Below, one piece after another: positions 44,191-52,536 of a stretch of DNA of 52,536 bases. This DNA is from Lysobacteraceae bacterium (GTDB lineage Bacteria > Pseudomonadota > Gammaproteobacteria > Xanthomonadales > Xanthomonadaceae). The DNA lies in assembly GCA_030681035.1 (NCBI GenBank), contig JAUXUI010000011.1, positions 1 to 52,536 of the forward strand, given 5' to 3'. The position numbers and the translations under genes were made by a program. Position 1 is the first letter of the stretch; each line of letters begins with the position of its first letter. The notes below the pieces were generated by a model. That model was not told the origin of the DNA. It saw only the letters and a program-made list of their open reading frames with translations, and made no database searches.

Positions 44191-45486
44191 CTAGCGCAGC
44201 AGGCACGCACTGAAGGCTGCGTAGTCGTTGGCCAGTGCCTCGCTATGGCTGGGCCGTTGCAGCAATGCGGCCAACGCCGGTGGTGGTGCCGGCACGGCGT
44301 CGATCAACGGTGCGAGCACGGTGTCGAACTTGGCCGGATGCGCCGTTGCCACCACCGCGTAATCGCGGCTGTCACCCGCTGCCCGCCGCCGCTCCAATGC
44401 CACCAATGCACACGCTGTATGCGGGCACACGACCGTGCCATAGTGCGCGGGGCTGGTGCTGATCGCGCTGCGGATCTGCGCGTCGTCAACCCACTCGGCA
44501 CTGAGCGCGGAGCGTACCTCGGTATCCGTCGCAAACAATGCACGCAGACGCTCGAAATTGCTCGGCGCGCCGACATCCATGGCATTGGCCAAGGTCGCAA
44601 TGCCCGGGCGCGGGGTGTAATCCCCACCCGCGAAATACTCGCTCAACGTGGCATTGGCATTGCTCGCCAGTACGATGGCGCCAATCGGCAAGCCCATCCG
44701 GCGCGCCAGCAGCGCCGCCAGCCCATTGCCAAGGTTGCCGGTGGGCACGATGAAACCCAGCGTGTGCCCATGCGCACGCCAATGGCGCAAACTCGCCTGC
44801 GCGTAGTAACTCATCTGCGGCAGCAGCCGACCCAAGCTGATCGAGTTGGCTGAGCTCAAGCGCAGCCGGCTAGTCAATTCATCATCGTTGAGCGCGCGCT
44901 TTACCAGCGCCTGGCAGTCATCGAAATTGCCCTGCACCCGCAATGCGGTGACATTGCCGCCAAATGCACCGAGCTGATGCGCCTGGCGTGGCGATACCCG
45001 GCCATCGGGATACAAAATCCATACCCGCACTCCGGGCTTGCCGGCAAATGCCGCACCCACCGCCGCACCGGTGTCGCCCGAGGTGGCAACCAGGATATGC
45101 AGTTCGCGGGTTTCGCCCTCGTGTTCGATGCGCAGCAAACAGGCGGCGAGAAAGCGCGCGGCAAAATCCTTGAACGCCGCCGTTGGCCCGTGAAACAACT
45201 CCAGCATCCAGCTGTTGGGCATCGGCAACGCCCGTAGCGGCGCGTCGATATCCAGCGACTGCGCGCAGATCTCCGGCAGCGCAGCGGCCAGTGGATCGCC
45301 AGCAAACAGCGGTGTCAGTAGCCGCTGCGCAATCTGCGACAAATCCGTTTCATCGGCAAACGCTGCTGGCTTGAACTGTGGCCAATGCGCAGGCAGATAC
45401 AAACCGCCATCGGGCGCCAGCCCCGCGCTCAATGCGGCCGAGAGACTCGTTGCAGCAGCCATGCCACGCGTGCTCACAAACTGCAT
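44191..45486 (-). CDS. thrC: threonine synthase
   Basis: A 431-residue PLP enzyme that converts O-phosphohomoserine to threonine. The N-terminal [10 protein letters not shown] and [13 protein letters not shown]-type block (here [13 protein letters not shown]), the PLP Lys in [15 protein letters not shown], the phosphate-binding [20 protein letters not shown] and the [20 protein letters not shown] block are present. Its start overlaps the end of thrB by 13 bases. Confidence 0.97.
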   Translation of the reverse strand: MQFVSTRGMAAATSLSAALSAGLAPDGGLYLPAHWPQFKPAAFADETDLSQIAQRLLTPLFAGDPLAAALPEICAQSLDIDAPLRALPMPNSWMLELFHGPTAAFKDFAARFLAACLLRIEHEGETRELHILVATSGDTGAAVGAAFAGKPGVRVWILYPDGRVSPRQAHQLGAFGGNVTALRVQGNFDDCQALVKRALNDDELTSRLRLSSANSISLGRLLPQMSYYAQASLRHWRAHGHTLGFIVPTGNLGNGLAALLARRMGLPIGAIVLASNANATLSEYFAGGDYTPRPGIATLANAMDVGAPSNFERLRALFATDTEVRSALSAEWVDDAQIRSAISTSPAHYGTVVCPHTACALVALERRRAAGDSRDYAVVATAHPAKFDTVLAPLIDAVPAPPPALAALLQRPSHSEALANDYAAFSACLLR

Positions 45487-46406
45487 GCGATCACCTCCGC
45501 GCCGGGGCTGGCGATGGCAGAAACGTAGGTGCTCGCGCCGACACCGGCATCGGAAAACGCCTGTTGCATGGCCACGCCCGCCTGTTCGGCGCCGTCACGA
45601 TCGGTGAACCAAGCGAAGATACTCGGGCCGCCGCCAGAGATGCTTGCACCGAGGGCGCCAGCCGCCAGTGCTGCGGCCTTGACCGTGGCGAATCCCGGGA
45701 TCAGCGCGGCGCGCCGTGGTTCGACCAGCACGTCATGCAAACCAGCGCGCACCAGCTCGGCATCGCCGCGCTGGCAGCCGGTCAGGAACAGCGCCAGATG
45801 CGTGCTTTGCGCAACGAACTCGGACAGTTGGAACGGGCCGGCCAGCACTTCGCGGCTGCGCCGGGTTTCCAGCACCATATCCGGATGCACCAGCGCCACA
45901 TGCCAGGCCGCTGGCACCGCCAACGACAGCAGTTCGGTTGTGCTTGCCAACACCAGCCCGCCGAGCAGCGCCGGGCCGATGTTGTCGCCGTGCGCACTGC
46001 CGCTGGCCACGGCTTCACCAGCCAGCGCGAACGGATACAGCGCCGCGCGCGGCAATGGCTCGGGCAACAGCGCGTTGGCGGCAACCACGGCAGCGACCGC
46101 CGAGGCCGCCGAGCCGCCCATCCCCGAACCCAAGGCAATGCCCTTGTCGATGTGGATATCAAACCCGTATGGCAGATCCAACACCGCAATCATCGCCTGC
46201 AACGCGCGCGCGGCGGTGTTGCGTTCAGGCTGCAACGGCAACTCGGTAATGCAGCCGGTGATTGCGCGCACACGCACGCCGGGCGTGCTGACGCGCTGCA
46301 CGCGTACCCGATCACCCGCGCCACTGATGGCGTGGCCCAGCAGATCGAAACCCACCCCGACATTGCCGATGCTGGCCGGTGCAAACGCGGTGGCAATGGC
46401 ACTCAC
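45474..46406 (-). CDS. thrB: homoserine kinase (GHMP family)
   Basis: A 310-residue GHMP kinase that phosphorylates homoserine. The ATP motif is [20 protein letters not shown]. The N-terminus has [20 protein letters not shown], and the C-terminal [15 protein letters not shown] loop is present. It overlaps thrA by 4 bases (ATGA) and thrC by 13, so the three are a tight operon. Confidence 0.97.
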   Translation of the reverse strand: MSAIATAFAPASIGNVGVGFDLLGHAISGAGDRVRVQRVSTPGVRVRAITGCITELPLQPERNTAARALQAMIAVLDLPYGFDIHIDKGIALGSGMGGSAASAVAAVVAANALLPEPLPRAALYPFALAGEAVASGSAHGDNIGPALLGGLVLASTTELLSLAVPAAWHVALVHPDMVLETRRSREVLAGPFQLSEFVAQSTHLALFLTGCQRGDAELVRAGLHDVLVEPRRAALIPGFATVKAAALAAGALGASISGGGPSIFAWFTDRDGAEQAGVAMQQAFSDAGVGASTYVSAIASPGAEVIACSL

Positions 46407-48898
46407 AGTTTGGCACCCAGCGCCGCCGACAACCGCAGCAGATCGCCGAACACACCGGCCGCGGTGACATCGGGGCCGGCACCGGGGCCTTGCACGACCA
46501 ATGGATTGTCGTGGTAGCGATCGGTCTGAAAGCGGATGCAGTTATCAGTGGATTGCAGGTTGCCGAACACATGGTCGGCCGGCAACACCCGCAAGCCGAC
46601 CTCGGCGCGGCCGTCGATATCAAAGCACGCGACATAACGCAACACCCCGCCGCTGGCGCGCGCTGCCGCCAGGCGCTCGGCCATCGGCGCATCCAGTGCT
46701 TCGGCATTGGCGAGAAAAGCGTGGCCATCGCCGCTGCGCAATGCTTCGGGCACCAGGCTTTCGGTTTGCACGTCACCCAACTCCAGGTGGTTACCGGCCT
46801 CGCGCGCCAGGATCACCAGCTTGCGTGCGACATCCAGTCCACCCAGATCATCGCGCGGATCGGGTTCGGTGTAACCATGGCTGTGCGCCTCGCGCAGCAA
46901 TGCCGAGAACGGCTGGCTGCCGTCGTAACGATTGAACAGGTAGGCCAGCGTTCCCGACAGCACCCCCTCGATGCTGCGCAGGCGATCACCGGTATCGAGC
47001 AGATCGCGCAGGGTCTGGATCACCGGCAAGCCGGCGCCAACGCTGGCTTCGTAACGAAATCGACTACCGCCGGCGGCGCAGGCGGCGCGAATGGCGTGAT
47101 AGCGCGCCAACGGACCGCTACCGGCGTGTTTGGCCGGAGTGATGATGTGCACCCCACGGCGCAGCCATTCGGGGTAGCGCTCGGCGATGGCATCGTTGCC
47201 GCTGCAATCGATCAGTACCCGGTGCGGCAGATGGCCGGCATCCAGATGCTCGATGAATGCGTCCAGATCCAGCGCCTCGGCATCGCCGCCATCGGCGAGC
47301 CAGGCGCTGGCGTCAAAGCCGGCATCGTCACGCCATTGCTGGCGCGAATTGGCGATACCGCGCAGGCGCAGATCAAGCTGCGCGTGTTCTCGCAATCGTG
47401 GCTGCGCACTGGCCAGTTGCGCCAGCAAGGCGCGGCCGACATTACCCGGCCCGATCAGACCCAGCGACACCGTTTGCGGCGACAACCAGAACCCGGCATG
47501 CACCGCACGCAAGGCGCGCGAGGCGTCAATCTCGGCGATTGCCACCGACAGATTGCGCTCGGATGCGCCCTGCGCGATGGCGCGCACGTTGACCCCGGCC
47601 CGCGCCAGATGGTGGAACAGGCGCGCGGCGACACCAGGGCGGCCGGTCATGCCCTCACCCACCGCAGCGAGCACCGCGATGTCGCGCTCGACCCGGATAT
47701 CGTCGATCAGCTTGTCGCGCAGTGCATCAGCAAAAGCGCGCCGCAACGCCAGTTCGGCGCGGCTGGCATCGCCCACCGGCACCACGCAACAGATCGAGTG
47801 CTCCGATGAGCCTTGCGAGATCATCACCACCGACACCCCGGCAGCGCCAAGCGTACCGAACACGCGCTCGGCGACGCCGGGCACGCCGATCAGGCCATTG
47901 CCCTCGATATTGATGATCGCCATCTGCGGCTGGATTGACACCCCTTTTACCGGCGGATCGAGTTGCCGCTCGCGGCTCAGGCGTGTACCCGGATGCTCGG
48001 GCTTGAAGGTGTTGCGCACGATCACCGCGATGTTGCGCGCGACCACCGGCACCAGGGTCATCGGGTGCAGCACTTTGGCGCCAAAATACGCCAGCTCGGC
48101 GGCCTCGGAATACGACAGTGCATCGAGCGTTACCGCCTCGGGCACGAAGCGCGGATCAGCCGAGGCGATGCCATCGACATCGGTCCAGATATGCAGCTCG
48201 CGCGCCTCAAACAAGGCGGCAAACAGGGCGCCGGAATAATCGCTGCCGTTACGGCCCAACGTGGTTGTCCGGCCGTGCGTATCACGCGCGATAAAGCCGG
48301 TCGCCACAACATGCCGGGCGTGGTGCGCACTGCGCCATTGCGCCAGCCGTGTACTGCTTTGCTGCCAGTCGATCGCGCCGCGCATGGTGCTGTCGGAACT
48401 GGCATCGCGCACCGTCAGCACCTCGCGCGCATCGAGCAGGTCGGCGTCGATCCCGACATCGGCCAGATAGGCCTGTAACAATTGCGCGGAAAAGACTTCG
48501 CCCAAGCCCTGGACCGCATCGAGCACCTCCGCGACCGCGATACCCAGCACCGCCAGCGCATCGAGTTGCGCGCGCAGGCCGGCAAAGGCGGCATCCAGTG
48601 CATCGCACAACGCGTTTCTCCGGCTCACATCCTGGACCCCGGCCGCCGCGTCCAGATGGCGCTGGCGCAGCGCCTGCCAGGCATTGGGCCACGCCCGATC
48701 ACGGGCGCCGGCGCGGGTTGCCAGATCAATCAGTGCATCGGTGCTGCCCTTTAGCGCCGACACCACGACCACCGCTTCGGGCTCGTTGCGCGCCGCCAGC
48801 AGGCGGGCGACATGGGCCAGACGCTCGCCATTGGCCACGCTGGTGCCGCCGAACTTGTGGGCTATCAGGACAGACGATGGATCGGCAACAGCGCTCAT
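46403..48898 (-). CDS. thrA: bifunctional aspartate kinase / homoserine dehydrogenase I
   Basis: An 831-residue fused enzyme carrying out the first and third steps from aspartate to threonine. The kinase part starts with [20 protein letters not shown] and has [16 protein letters not shown] pair of ACT regulatory domains lies at about 315-460 ([40 protein letters not shown]), the site of threonine feedback. The dehydrogenase begins near 470 ([17 protein letters not shown]) and has [19 protein letters not shown] and [25 protein letters not shown] precedes the ATG. A threonine-rich leader lies upstream. Confidence 0.97.
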   Translation of the reverse strand: MSAVADPSSVLIAHKFGGTSVANGERLAHVARLLAARNEPEAVVVVSALKGSTDALIDLATRAGARDRAWPNAWQALRQRHLDAAAGVQDVSRRNALCDALDAAFAGLRAQLDALAVLGIAVAEVLDAVQGLGEVFSAQLLQAYLADVGIDADLLDAREVLTVRDASSDSTMRGAIDWQQSSTRLAQWRSAHHARHVVATGFIARDTHGRTTTLGRNGSDYSGALFAALFEARELHIWTDVDGIASADPRFVPEAVTLDALSYSEAAELAYFGAKVLHPMTLVPVVARNIAVIVRNTFKPEHPGTRLSRERQLDPPVKGVSIQPQMAIINIEGNGLIGVPGVAERVFGTLGAAGVSVVMISQGSSEHSICCVVPVGDASRAELALRRAFADALRDKLIDDIRVERDIAVLAAVGEGMTGRPGVAARLFHHLARAGVNVRAIAQGASERNLSVAIAEIDASRALRAVHAGFWLSPQTVSLGLIGPGNVGRALLAQLASAQPRLREHAQLDLRLRGIANSRQQWRDDAGFDASAWLADGGDAEALDLDAFIEHLDAGHLPHRVLIDCSGNDAIAERYPEWLRRGVHIITPAKHAGSGPLARYHAIRAACAAGGSRFRYEASVGAGLPVIQTLRDLLDTGDRLRSIEGVLSGTLAYLFNRYDGSQPFSALLREAHSHGYTEPDPRDDLGGLDVARKLVILAREAGNHLELGDVQTESLVPEALRSGDGHAFLANAEALDAPMAERLAAARASGGVLRYVACFDIDGRAEVGLRVLPADHVFGNLQSTDNCIRFQTDRYHDNPLVVQGPGAGPDVTAAGVFGDLLRLSAALGAKL

Positions 48899-48945
48899 GG
48901 GGTCTCCTCGTTGGGAGGCTCCGCCGTAGCCGGATGTGCAGGGAG

Positions 48946-48978
48946 TTGGCCCCCGCGCGTCGGGCGGGGCGGGGCCAA
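48946..48978 (-). promoter_or_regulatory. candidate attenuator hairpin of the thr operon
   Basis: Between the leader peptide and thrA, the minus strand has TTGGCCCC (48978-48971) pairing with GGGGCCAA (48953-48946) around a GC-rich loop. The position after a Thr-rich leader fits attenuation. No U-run follows, so it may act by blocking or need Rho; the antiterminator form was not worked out. Confidence 0.5.
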
Positions 48979-48989
48979 TTCAGGGTGTA

Positions 48990-49061
48990 CTACCCGGCCA
49001 CACGCTCCCGCAAGCGGGTCATGGTGGTACCGGTACCGGTGGTGGAAATGTTGCGGTGCAT
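48990..49061 (-). CDS. thrL: thr operon leader peptide
   Basis: A 23-residue open frame, MHRNISTTGTGTTMTRLRER followed by VAG-stop, 91 bases upstream of thrA. It has six threonines within a ten-residue window and one isoleucine, the composition of the enterobacterial thrL (ISTTITTTI type). Stalling at Thr codons under threonine or isoleucine shortage would change folding of the downstream leader RNA. The frame itself, its position and the composition are seen; the regulation is inferred from the family. Confidence 0.75.
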   Translation of the reverse strand: MHRNISTTGTGTTMTRLRERVAG

Positions 49062-49223
49062 GATGCGATAGAACACTGGCAACGGGTGGTCTGTCAAGTG
49101 ATGCGGTTTACCCGCATCGCCATTTACCGGGAATCGCTTGCCGCCGTGCACCAGATCCGCAGCGCATTGTTGGCCGGCATCGGCAGTGCCCGAATGCGTG
49201 GGTGTCACGGGCGACGTCCCGGG

Positions 49224-49283
49224 CTACGCCGGCAGAATGGGCGTCAAACTCGCGGGAAGATTTTCGTCAAGCTTGATTTTCAT
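49224..49283 (-). pseudogene. DUF5615 PIN-like toxin, truncated after 19 codons
   Basis: From ATG 49283, overlapping the DUF433 stop (ATGA), the frame reads MKIKLDENLPASLTPILPA then TAG. KIKLDENLP is the conserved start of DUF5615 PIN-like toxins, including the first active-site Asp; the remaining 90 or so residues are absent. The break falls in GTAGCCCGGGAC on the coding strand, similar to the head of the palindromic repeat seen at 26147. Confidence 0.65.
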
Positions 49284-49525
49284 GCCAGGACTGGAGTTGC
49301 CGGCAACGGGAGGTCTTCTTCCGCGGATACTGCCGCAAAGGCAACAACGGCACGCACAGCATCACGACTGAGCGTTGGAAAATCCAGCAAGAGTTCATCC
49401 GTGCTCATTCCTTCCGCCAGGCTTGCGAGAATGGTGCGTACCGTTATTCGTGTGCCGGTGATGACGGGTTCGCCGCCACAGATCGCGGGATCGCGGGTGA
49501 TATAGGGCTTGAAGTTCATGCTCAT
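49280..49525 (-). CDS. DUF433 family antitoxin
   Basis: An 81-residue protein with the DUF433 pattern ITRDPAICGGEPVITGTRIT, VRTILASLAEGMSTDELLLD and FPTLSRDAVRAVVAFAA, a winged-helix type antitoxin that pairs with DUF5615 toxins. AAGGAG lies 7 bases before the ATG. The partner toxin starts in its stop codon but is truncated, so the antitoxin is an orphan. Confidence 0.88.
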   Translation of the reverse strand: MSMNFKPYITRDPAICGGEPVITGTRITVRTILASLAEGMSTDELLLDFPTLSRDAVRAVVAFAAVSAEEDLPLPATPVLA

Positions 49526-49563
49526 GGATTTTCTCCTTTCAACTTGCGGAGCAAGGGTCAGGC

Positions 49564-49723
49564 CTCAATACTGTTCGGTTAGTCACCAAGGGCTTCGATT
49601 TCGTCATTCCCGCGAAAGCGGGAATCCATGTTGCTCTTGATTCGTAACGGAAAGTCAAAATGGACCCCAGCTTTCGCTGGGGTGACGACCTGATGGTTTG
49701 TCGTCTAACCGAACAGTATTGAG
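49564..49723. mobile_element. 160-bp MITE-like element with TCAGG target duplication
   Basis: A perfect 19-bp terminal inverted repeat CTCAATACTGTTCGGTTAG (49564-49582, reversed at 49705-49723). The interior has GTCATTCCCGCGAAAGCGGG-AATCC and ACCCCAGCTTTCGCTGGGGT hairpins. TCAGG stands on both sides (49558-49562 and 49724-49728). It interrupts the terminal repeat of the RAYT remnant that follows, as the uninterrupted second copy at 51566 shows. Confidence 0.8.
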
Positions 49724-50219
49724 TCAGGTCCTGCCTTTTGCCTCACGCGCCGTGAGTAACCGGCTGATTCGCGACACCGATAGCTTGGCGGCTTTCGCGA
49801 TGGCCGTCTGCGTGTGACCGCCATCTCGATAGGCTCGAACAATGGCTTCATCACGCTCATGGTGCTCAAGATACCACTCCAGCAAGTTTGGTTCGTGGGT
49901 GCGCTGCGCGCGTGGAACCTCACGCGCATCAGGCGACTCGACCAGCGCCTGCATGCGTTGCACAAAGGCATCATCGCCCAGATAAATTTGTCCTCGCAGG
50001 GCGCTTTCCCACAACGCGATGCCCTTGCCTTTTGACACGCACCCGGCGTAGCGCGCCACCACCGTCAACAGCGCATCACGATTAGTATCGTCGTCAAAGA
50101 TCGGCTCACGCCAATCGCCACGGAGTGACGTGGTAAATGGCGCCTTCGAACTCAAGCCGGAGCGGGCGGGACATGGCCGCAACTTACAGTCGCACCAAGG
50201 AAAAGGGAAGACCTGACCC
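49724..50219 (-). mobile_element. RAYT (REP-associated transposase) internal-deletion remnant, copy 1
   Basis: From ATG 50174 the minus strand reads MSRPLRLEFEGAIYHVTPWR then a stop after a one-base shift. In the shifted frame it continues GDWREPIFDDDTNRDALLTV, then jumps to AGCVSKGKGIALWESALRGQ and ends with the DNA-binding GGHTQTAIAKAAKLSVSRIS. The HUH motif and catalytic Tyr region of TnpA-REP transposases are missing, so it is inactive. GGTCAGGT-type inverted ends bound it (right end to about 50219; left end broken by the MITE). It is the same length and deletion as copy 2. The 50220-50435 stretch after it has no recognised gene. Confidence 0.8.
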
Positions 50220-50435
50220 CTCGCCGGGTAGCCGCCTCCTGCAAGCCGCAAGCGGGCGAGCGGATTCATCGCTGGCCTGCGCCGTGGCGCAGCGGCGGCG
50301 GATTAGAAGGTGCGGCGGTGGGCGAAGGCACGAAGCCAGTGCGCGGCTTCATGCGCTCTGGCGGGGTTCAGTCGGCGATGCGGTAGCGATGGCGCGGGGC
50401 TTGCGGGGTTTGATGCAAGCGCCGTGACGGAGCGG

Positions 50436-51371
50436 TCAGGTCAGGTCGCCCTTCGGTTTCTTCTTTGACGCAACCGCCTTGCGCTTGATCGGCTTCGCAG
50501 ACGCCACGCCATTTTCCAGCACCTCGCCAGCGGCCGGCGGGGGCAAGTAGTTGCTGCGGCTCAACACCGGCTTGCCGCTTTGCTGCTCAATATCCTTGCG
50601 CGTTCTACCCGCCACCGCACCGCCATCTTTCGCATCTTTTTTCAGCGGCGCGATGCCTTGCGAATCGCGGTCGCGGTGCAGCTTGGTGGTCGTTGCCTCG
50701 CCGAGCATGGTCAGGATCAATTCGATGTCGGTCATGTGATCGCGCAGATTTTCCCGCGCCAGCGATTTCACTTGTTTGTACTCATCCACCTTCAGATCGA
50801 AGGTGCCTTGCATGATCTCGTTGGTCAGAATCGCAAACTCCACGCTGGAAGCGACGCCGCGCGCTTTCCATTCATCGGTCAAATCCTGCCGCACCGCGAT
50901 ACCGCGCAAGCGCTTGTCGATCCACTCTTTCGGGTAGCCCTTCTTCTCGTAGAGTTCCTGCATCCGCCCCATCGCCAACTCGGGGTTCTCGATCTCATCC
51001 AGACGCTCCTTGCCCACCTTGGCCAGCCAGCGCTTGAAGGGTTCGGCCTTGGGGCTGGGGATGGACTGGATCAAGCGGAAAATGCCTTGCGTATTCCAGC
51101 ACTGGAGTTTTTGCCGCCCGCCCGCCGTCTCAAACGCCAGTGCAAGGGGGGGGTCAATTTGCCCCCCCCCTTGGCTGTCGAGGCTCAAATCGGGGTCGCG
51201 CCGGCGCATCTTCTTCCAATAGTCCGACGGATCAGCGGCATCCGTCAGGGCGGCAACGATGTCGGTGATGACAAACCACCATTCGTCGTTGTGCAGAGTA
51301 CGACGGATGGTCTTTTGCTGAAAAACGGCGGCAGGGGCGGCGGCGTCCTGTTTGGTGACTTTCTTGCTCAT
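50436..51371 (-). CDS. BRO-N domain protein (phage antirepressor/DinD-like)
   Basis: A 311-residue protein. The BRO-N domain is at about residues 15-125: FQQKTIRRTLHNDEWWFVIT, DIVAALTDAADPSDYWKKM, then NTQGIFRLIQSIPSPKAEPF. It is followed by the family's conserved part KRWLAKVGKERLDEIENPEL, GYPKEWIDKRLRGIAVRQDL, DHMTDIELILTMLGEATTTK and a Lys-rich tail. Such proteins are DNA-binding and occur on prophages and mobile islands; the role here is unknown. A G8/C9 palindrome lies within residues 62-73. The gene is bracketed by two RAYT remnants in direct orientation. Confidence 0.87.
   Translation of the reverse strand: MSKKVTKQDAAAPAAVFQQKTIRRTLHNDEWWFVITDIVAALTDAADPSDYWKKMRRRDPDLSLDSQGGGQIDPPLALAFETAGGRQKLQCWNTQGIFRLIQSIPSPKAEPFKRWLAKVGKERLDEIENPELAMGRMQELYEKKGYPKEWIDKRLRGIAVRQDLTDEWKARGVASSVEFAILTNEIMQGTFDLKVDEYKQVKSLARENLRDHMTDIELILTMLGEATTTKLHRDRDSQGIAPLKKDAKDGGAVAGRTRKDIEQQSGKPVLSRSNYLPPPAAGEVLENGVASAKPIKRKAVASKKKPKGDLT
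51146..51170. repeat. inverted homopolymer pair (G8 ... C9) inside the BRO-N gene
   Basis: CAAGGGGGGGG-TCAATTTG-CCCCCCCCCTTG on the plus strand. The runs of 8 G (51146-51153) and 9 C (51162-51170) pair as a hairpin. In coding sense they give Gln-Gly3-Gln-Ile-Asp-Pro2-Leu. A length change would shift the frame. Confidence 0.85.
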
Positions 51372-51383
51372 GGCGTTTCCCTG

Positions 51384-51530
51384 TCAAACATTCGCTGTAA
51401 AAGTCGGCGCTGGCGACACGGCGCTCGGCTTCAACCCGTGACAAAACGTCACGACTTCACTGCCTTCGGTAATCAGACGTTACTTCAGCTTGCGCCAGTA
51501 GGCGCCGGCATCGGGGCTGTCGGTCAGGAC
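51384..51530 (-). pseudogene. fragment of a second BRO-N gene
   Basis: The minus strand reads VLTDSPDAGAYWRKLK, TAA (51480-51482), RLITEGSEVVTFCHGLKPSA and ends at TGA 51384. DSPDAGAYWRKLK-RLI-EGSEVVTFCHGLK is the BRO-N core of a different family member from the intact gene downstream. It has no start, an internal nonsense codon and a lost C-terminus. It shows that BRO-N genes have been replaced or recombined here. Confidence 0.65.
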
Positions 51531-51565
51531 GCCGCAGAGCGTCCGGGCCGAGGGTCAGGGAGCAA

Positions 51566-52064
51566 GGGTCAGGTTTTGCCTTTTGCCTCCCGCGCCGCGA
51601 GTAACCGGCTGATTCTTGACACCGATAGCTTGGCGGCTTTCGCGATCGCCGTCTGCGTGTGACCGCCATCTCGATAGGCTCGAACAATGGCTTCATCACG
51701 CTCATGGTGCTCAAGATACCACTCCAGCAAGTTTGGTTCGTGGGTGCGCTGCGCGCGTGGAACCTCACGCTCATCAGGCGACTCGACCAGCGCCTGCATG
51801 CGTTGCACAAAAGCATCACCGCCCAGATAAATTTGTCCTCGCAGGGCGCTTTCCCACAACGCGATGCCCTTGCCCTCTGACACGCACCCGGCATAGCGCG
51901 CCACCAGCGTCAGCAGCGCATCACGATCAGTATCGTCGTCAAAGATCGGCTCACGCCAATCGCCACGGAGTGACGTGGTAAATGGCGCCTTCGAACTCAA
52001 GCCGGAGCGGGCGGGACATGGCCGCAATTCACAGTCGCACCAGGCAAAAGGCAAGACCTGACCC
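51566..52064 (-). mobile_element. RAYT internal-deletion remnant, copy 2, with terminal inverted repeats
   Basis: The coding remnant 51569-52019 is the same length as copy 1 and nearly identical in sequence, with the same internal deletion and the same early frame break. The ends are inverted repeats GGGTCAGGTTTTGCCTTTTG-CC (51566-51587) and GGCAAAAGGCAAGACCTGAC-CC (52043-52064). The DNA-binding C-terminus is kept and the HUH catalytic core is absent. A partly duplicated CCTGACCCCTCGCCGC follows to 52090. Confidence 0.82.
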
Positions 52065-52091
52065 CTCGCCGCCCTGACCCCTCGCCGCGCT

Positions 52092-52280
52092 TTAGTCCAA
52101 CCCACCAAGTGTTTCGCTGTTGGTACACCCACATCGAGGGCATCTCTGTATCGTCAGCAGCCACTGTAGCCATTCGCCAACCCCTCGCTTGGACATCGCG
52201 AACATAACTAGACGTAGACCGCAGTGGCGGCACCGAATGGCAAAGAACACCCAGGCCAGCGCAGCGAAGATTAAAAACAA
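52092..52280 (-). CDS. small membrane protein with zinc-ribbon cysteines, uncertain
   Basis: A 62-residue frame from TTG 52280. Residues 1-15 (FLIFAALAWVFFAI) are hydrophobic. Two CxxC pairs follow (RCRHCGLRL and RCPRCGCTN), a zinc-ribbon pattern. AGGAG lies somewhat far upstream. The start is unclear and the gene lies beside repeats, so it may be a fragment. Confidence 0.42.
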   Translation of the reverse strand: MFLIFAALAWVFFAIRCRHCGLRLVMFAMSKRGVGEWLQWLLTIQRCPRCGCTNSETLGGLD

Positions 52281-52296
52281 TGCGCTTATCTTTACT

Positions 52297-52536
52297 CCTG
52301 ATTAGCGCTATATCTCAGCCCGGCGGGCTTCGGCCCCTTCTCCCTCCGGGACAACCAGCGACTTGGCGGCTTTGCCGCCTAGTCGATTGGCTGGAAGCTT
52401 CATCAGAAGGTGGCGCGAAGCGCCGGATGAGGGTTCAAGCCCGTACGATAGCCGATACTCGCACCGAACCCTCACCCCCAACCCCTCTGATACGGCTACC
52501 AAGCAACCGACTAGGCAGGCAAGAAACGCCTGCCAA
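52297..52536. mobile_element. long hairpin element, copy 3 (extended stem, runs off right edge)
   Basis: Begins with the same terminal repeat as copy 1 (CCTGATTAGCGCTATATCTC, 52297-52318) and the same interior. In both arms it carries the extra blocks seen in copy 2 (GACAACCAGCGACTTGGCGG in the left; CTGATACGGCTACCAAGCAA ... in the right). The window ends within the right arm, so the second terminal repeat is not visible. Confidence 0.85.

Noticed and set aside
46379-47809. 476-codon frame opposite thrA
   Set aside because: Antisense shadow of the homoserine dehydrogenase half; composition is typical of a reverse frame.
49724-50269. A 181-residue protein starting MNPLARLRLAGG
   Set aside because: Its N-terminus is out of frame with the transposase start MSRPLRLEFEGAIYH. 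The frame is an artefact of the RAYT frameshift.
1-52536. CRISPR arrays, tRNA or rRNA genes
   Set aside because: No regularly spaced repeat-spacer pattern or tRNA cloverleaf was seen. The repeats present are dispersed palindromes.

Overview
The window looks like chromosomal DNA of a high-GC gammaproteobacterium, most probably of the Xanthomonadales/Lysobacterales. The reasons are the gene orders DUF3426 / fis-purH-purD and rsmG-parA-parB, an oleA whose protein matches the remembered Xanthomonas OleA in start and length (338 residues), GTG-rich starts, ATGA overlaps, and many dispersed REP-like palindromes built on GTAGGAGCCCACCCTGTGGGCGAC. No rRNA, tRNA or CRISPR array was seen.

Layout. 1-3.3 kb: an IS630 transposase fragment, a secreted type-B carboxylesterase coupled to a helix-hairpin-helix protein, a dead hicA remnant, and a Phd/PIN toxin-antitoxin cassette bracketed by a duplicated 78-bp end of the next gene. 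3.3-20 kb: mostly core metabolism. This holds a GMC oxidoreductase with its Tat-secreted small subunit, rarD, a YedA-like exporter, folE, the ergothioneine pair egtB-egtD, trmL, an SDR, a periplasmic M16 peptidase, a DUF4156 lipoprotein, oleA and a threonine aldolase. 20-26.4 kb: an accessory island. 26.4-49.1 kb: mainly core again. This holds oligopeptidase A, a cNMP-binding patatin, an inserted ParA/AlbA_2 cassette, an aldehyde dehydrogenase, lipid and glycosyl genes, parB-parA-rsmG, purD-purH-fis, and thrABC behind a threonine-rich leader peptide. 49.2-52.5 kb: accessory again, with a truncated DUF433/DUF5615 pair, MITEs, two identically deleted RAYT elements flanking a BRO-N gene, and a long hairpin repeat running off the end.

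The most striking part is the 20.3-25.2 kb island. Two paralogous secreted proteins, one with a phospholipase A2-type HD active-site motif, each carry a 12-13 nt poly-G tract inside the signal-peptide codons. In this sequence both tracts are in an out-of-frame (OFF) length, and a change of one or two bases restores a complete Sec signal peptide plus Gly-rich linker plus effector domain. Between and after them lie single-TM anchored proteins, at least one with Sel1-like features, which could be immunity partners, and a Fic AMP-transferase translationally coupled to the last one. I read this as a candidate phase-variable toxin/immunity operon. A related observation is that two accessory cassettes (Phd/PIN and ParA/AlbA_2) sit exactly at gene 3' ends and are bounded by direct copies of those ends, with no integrase visible.
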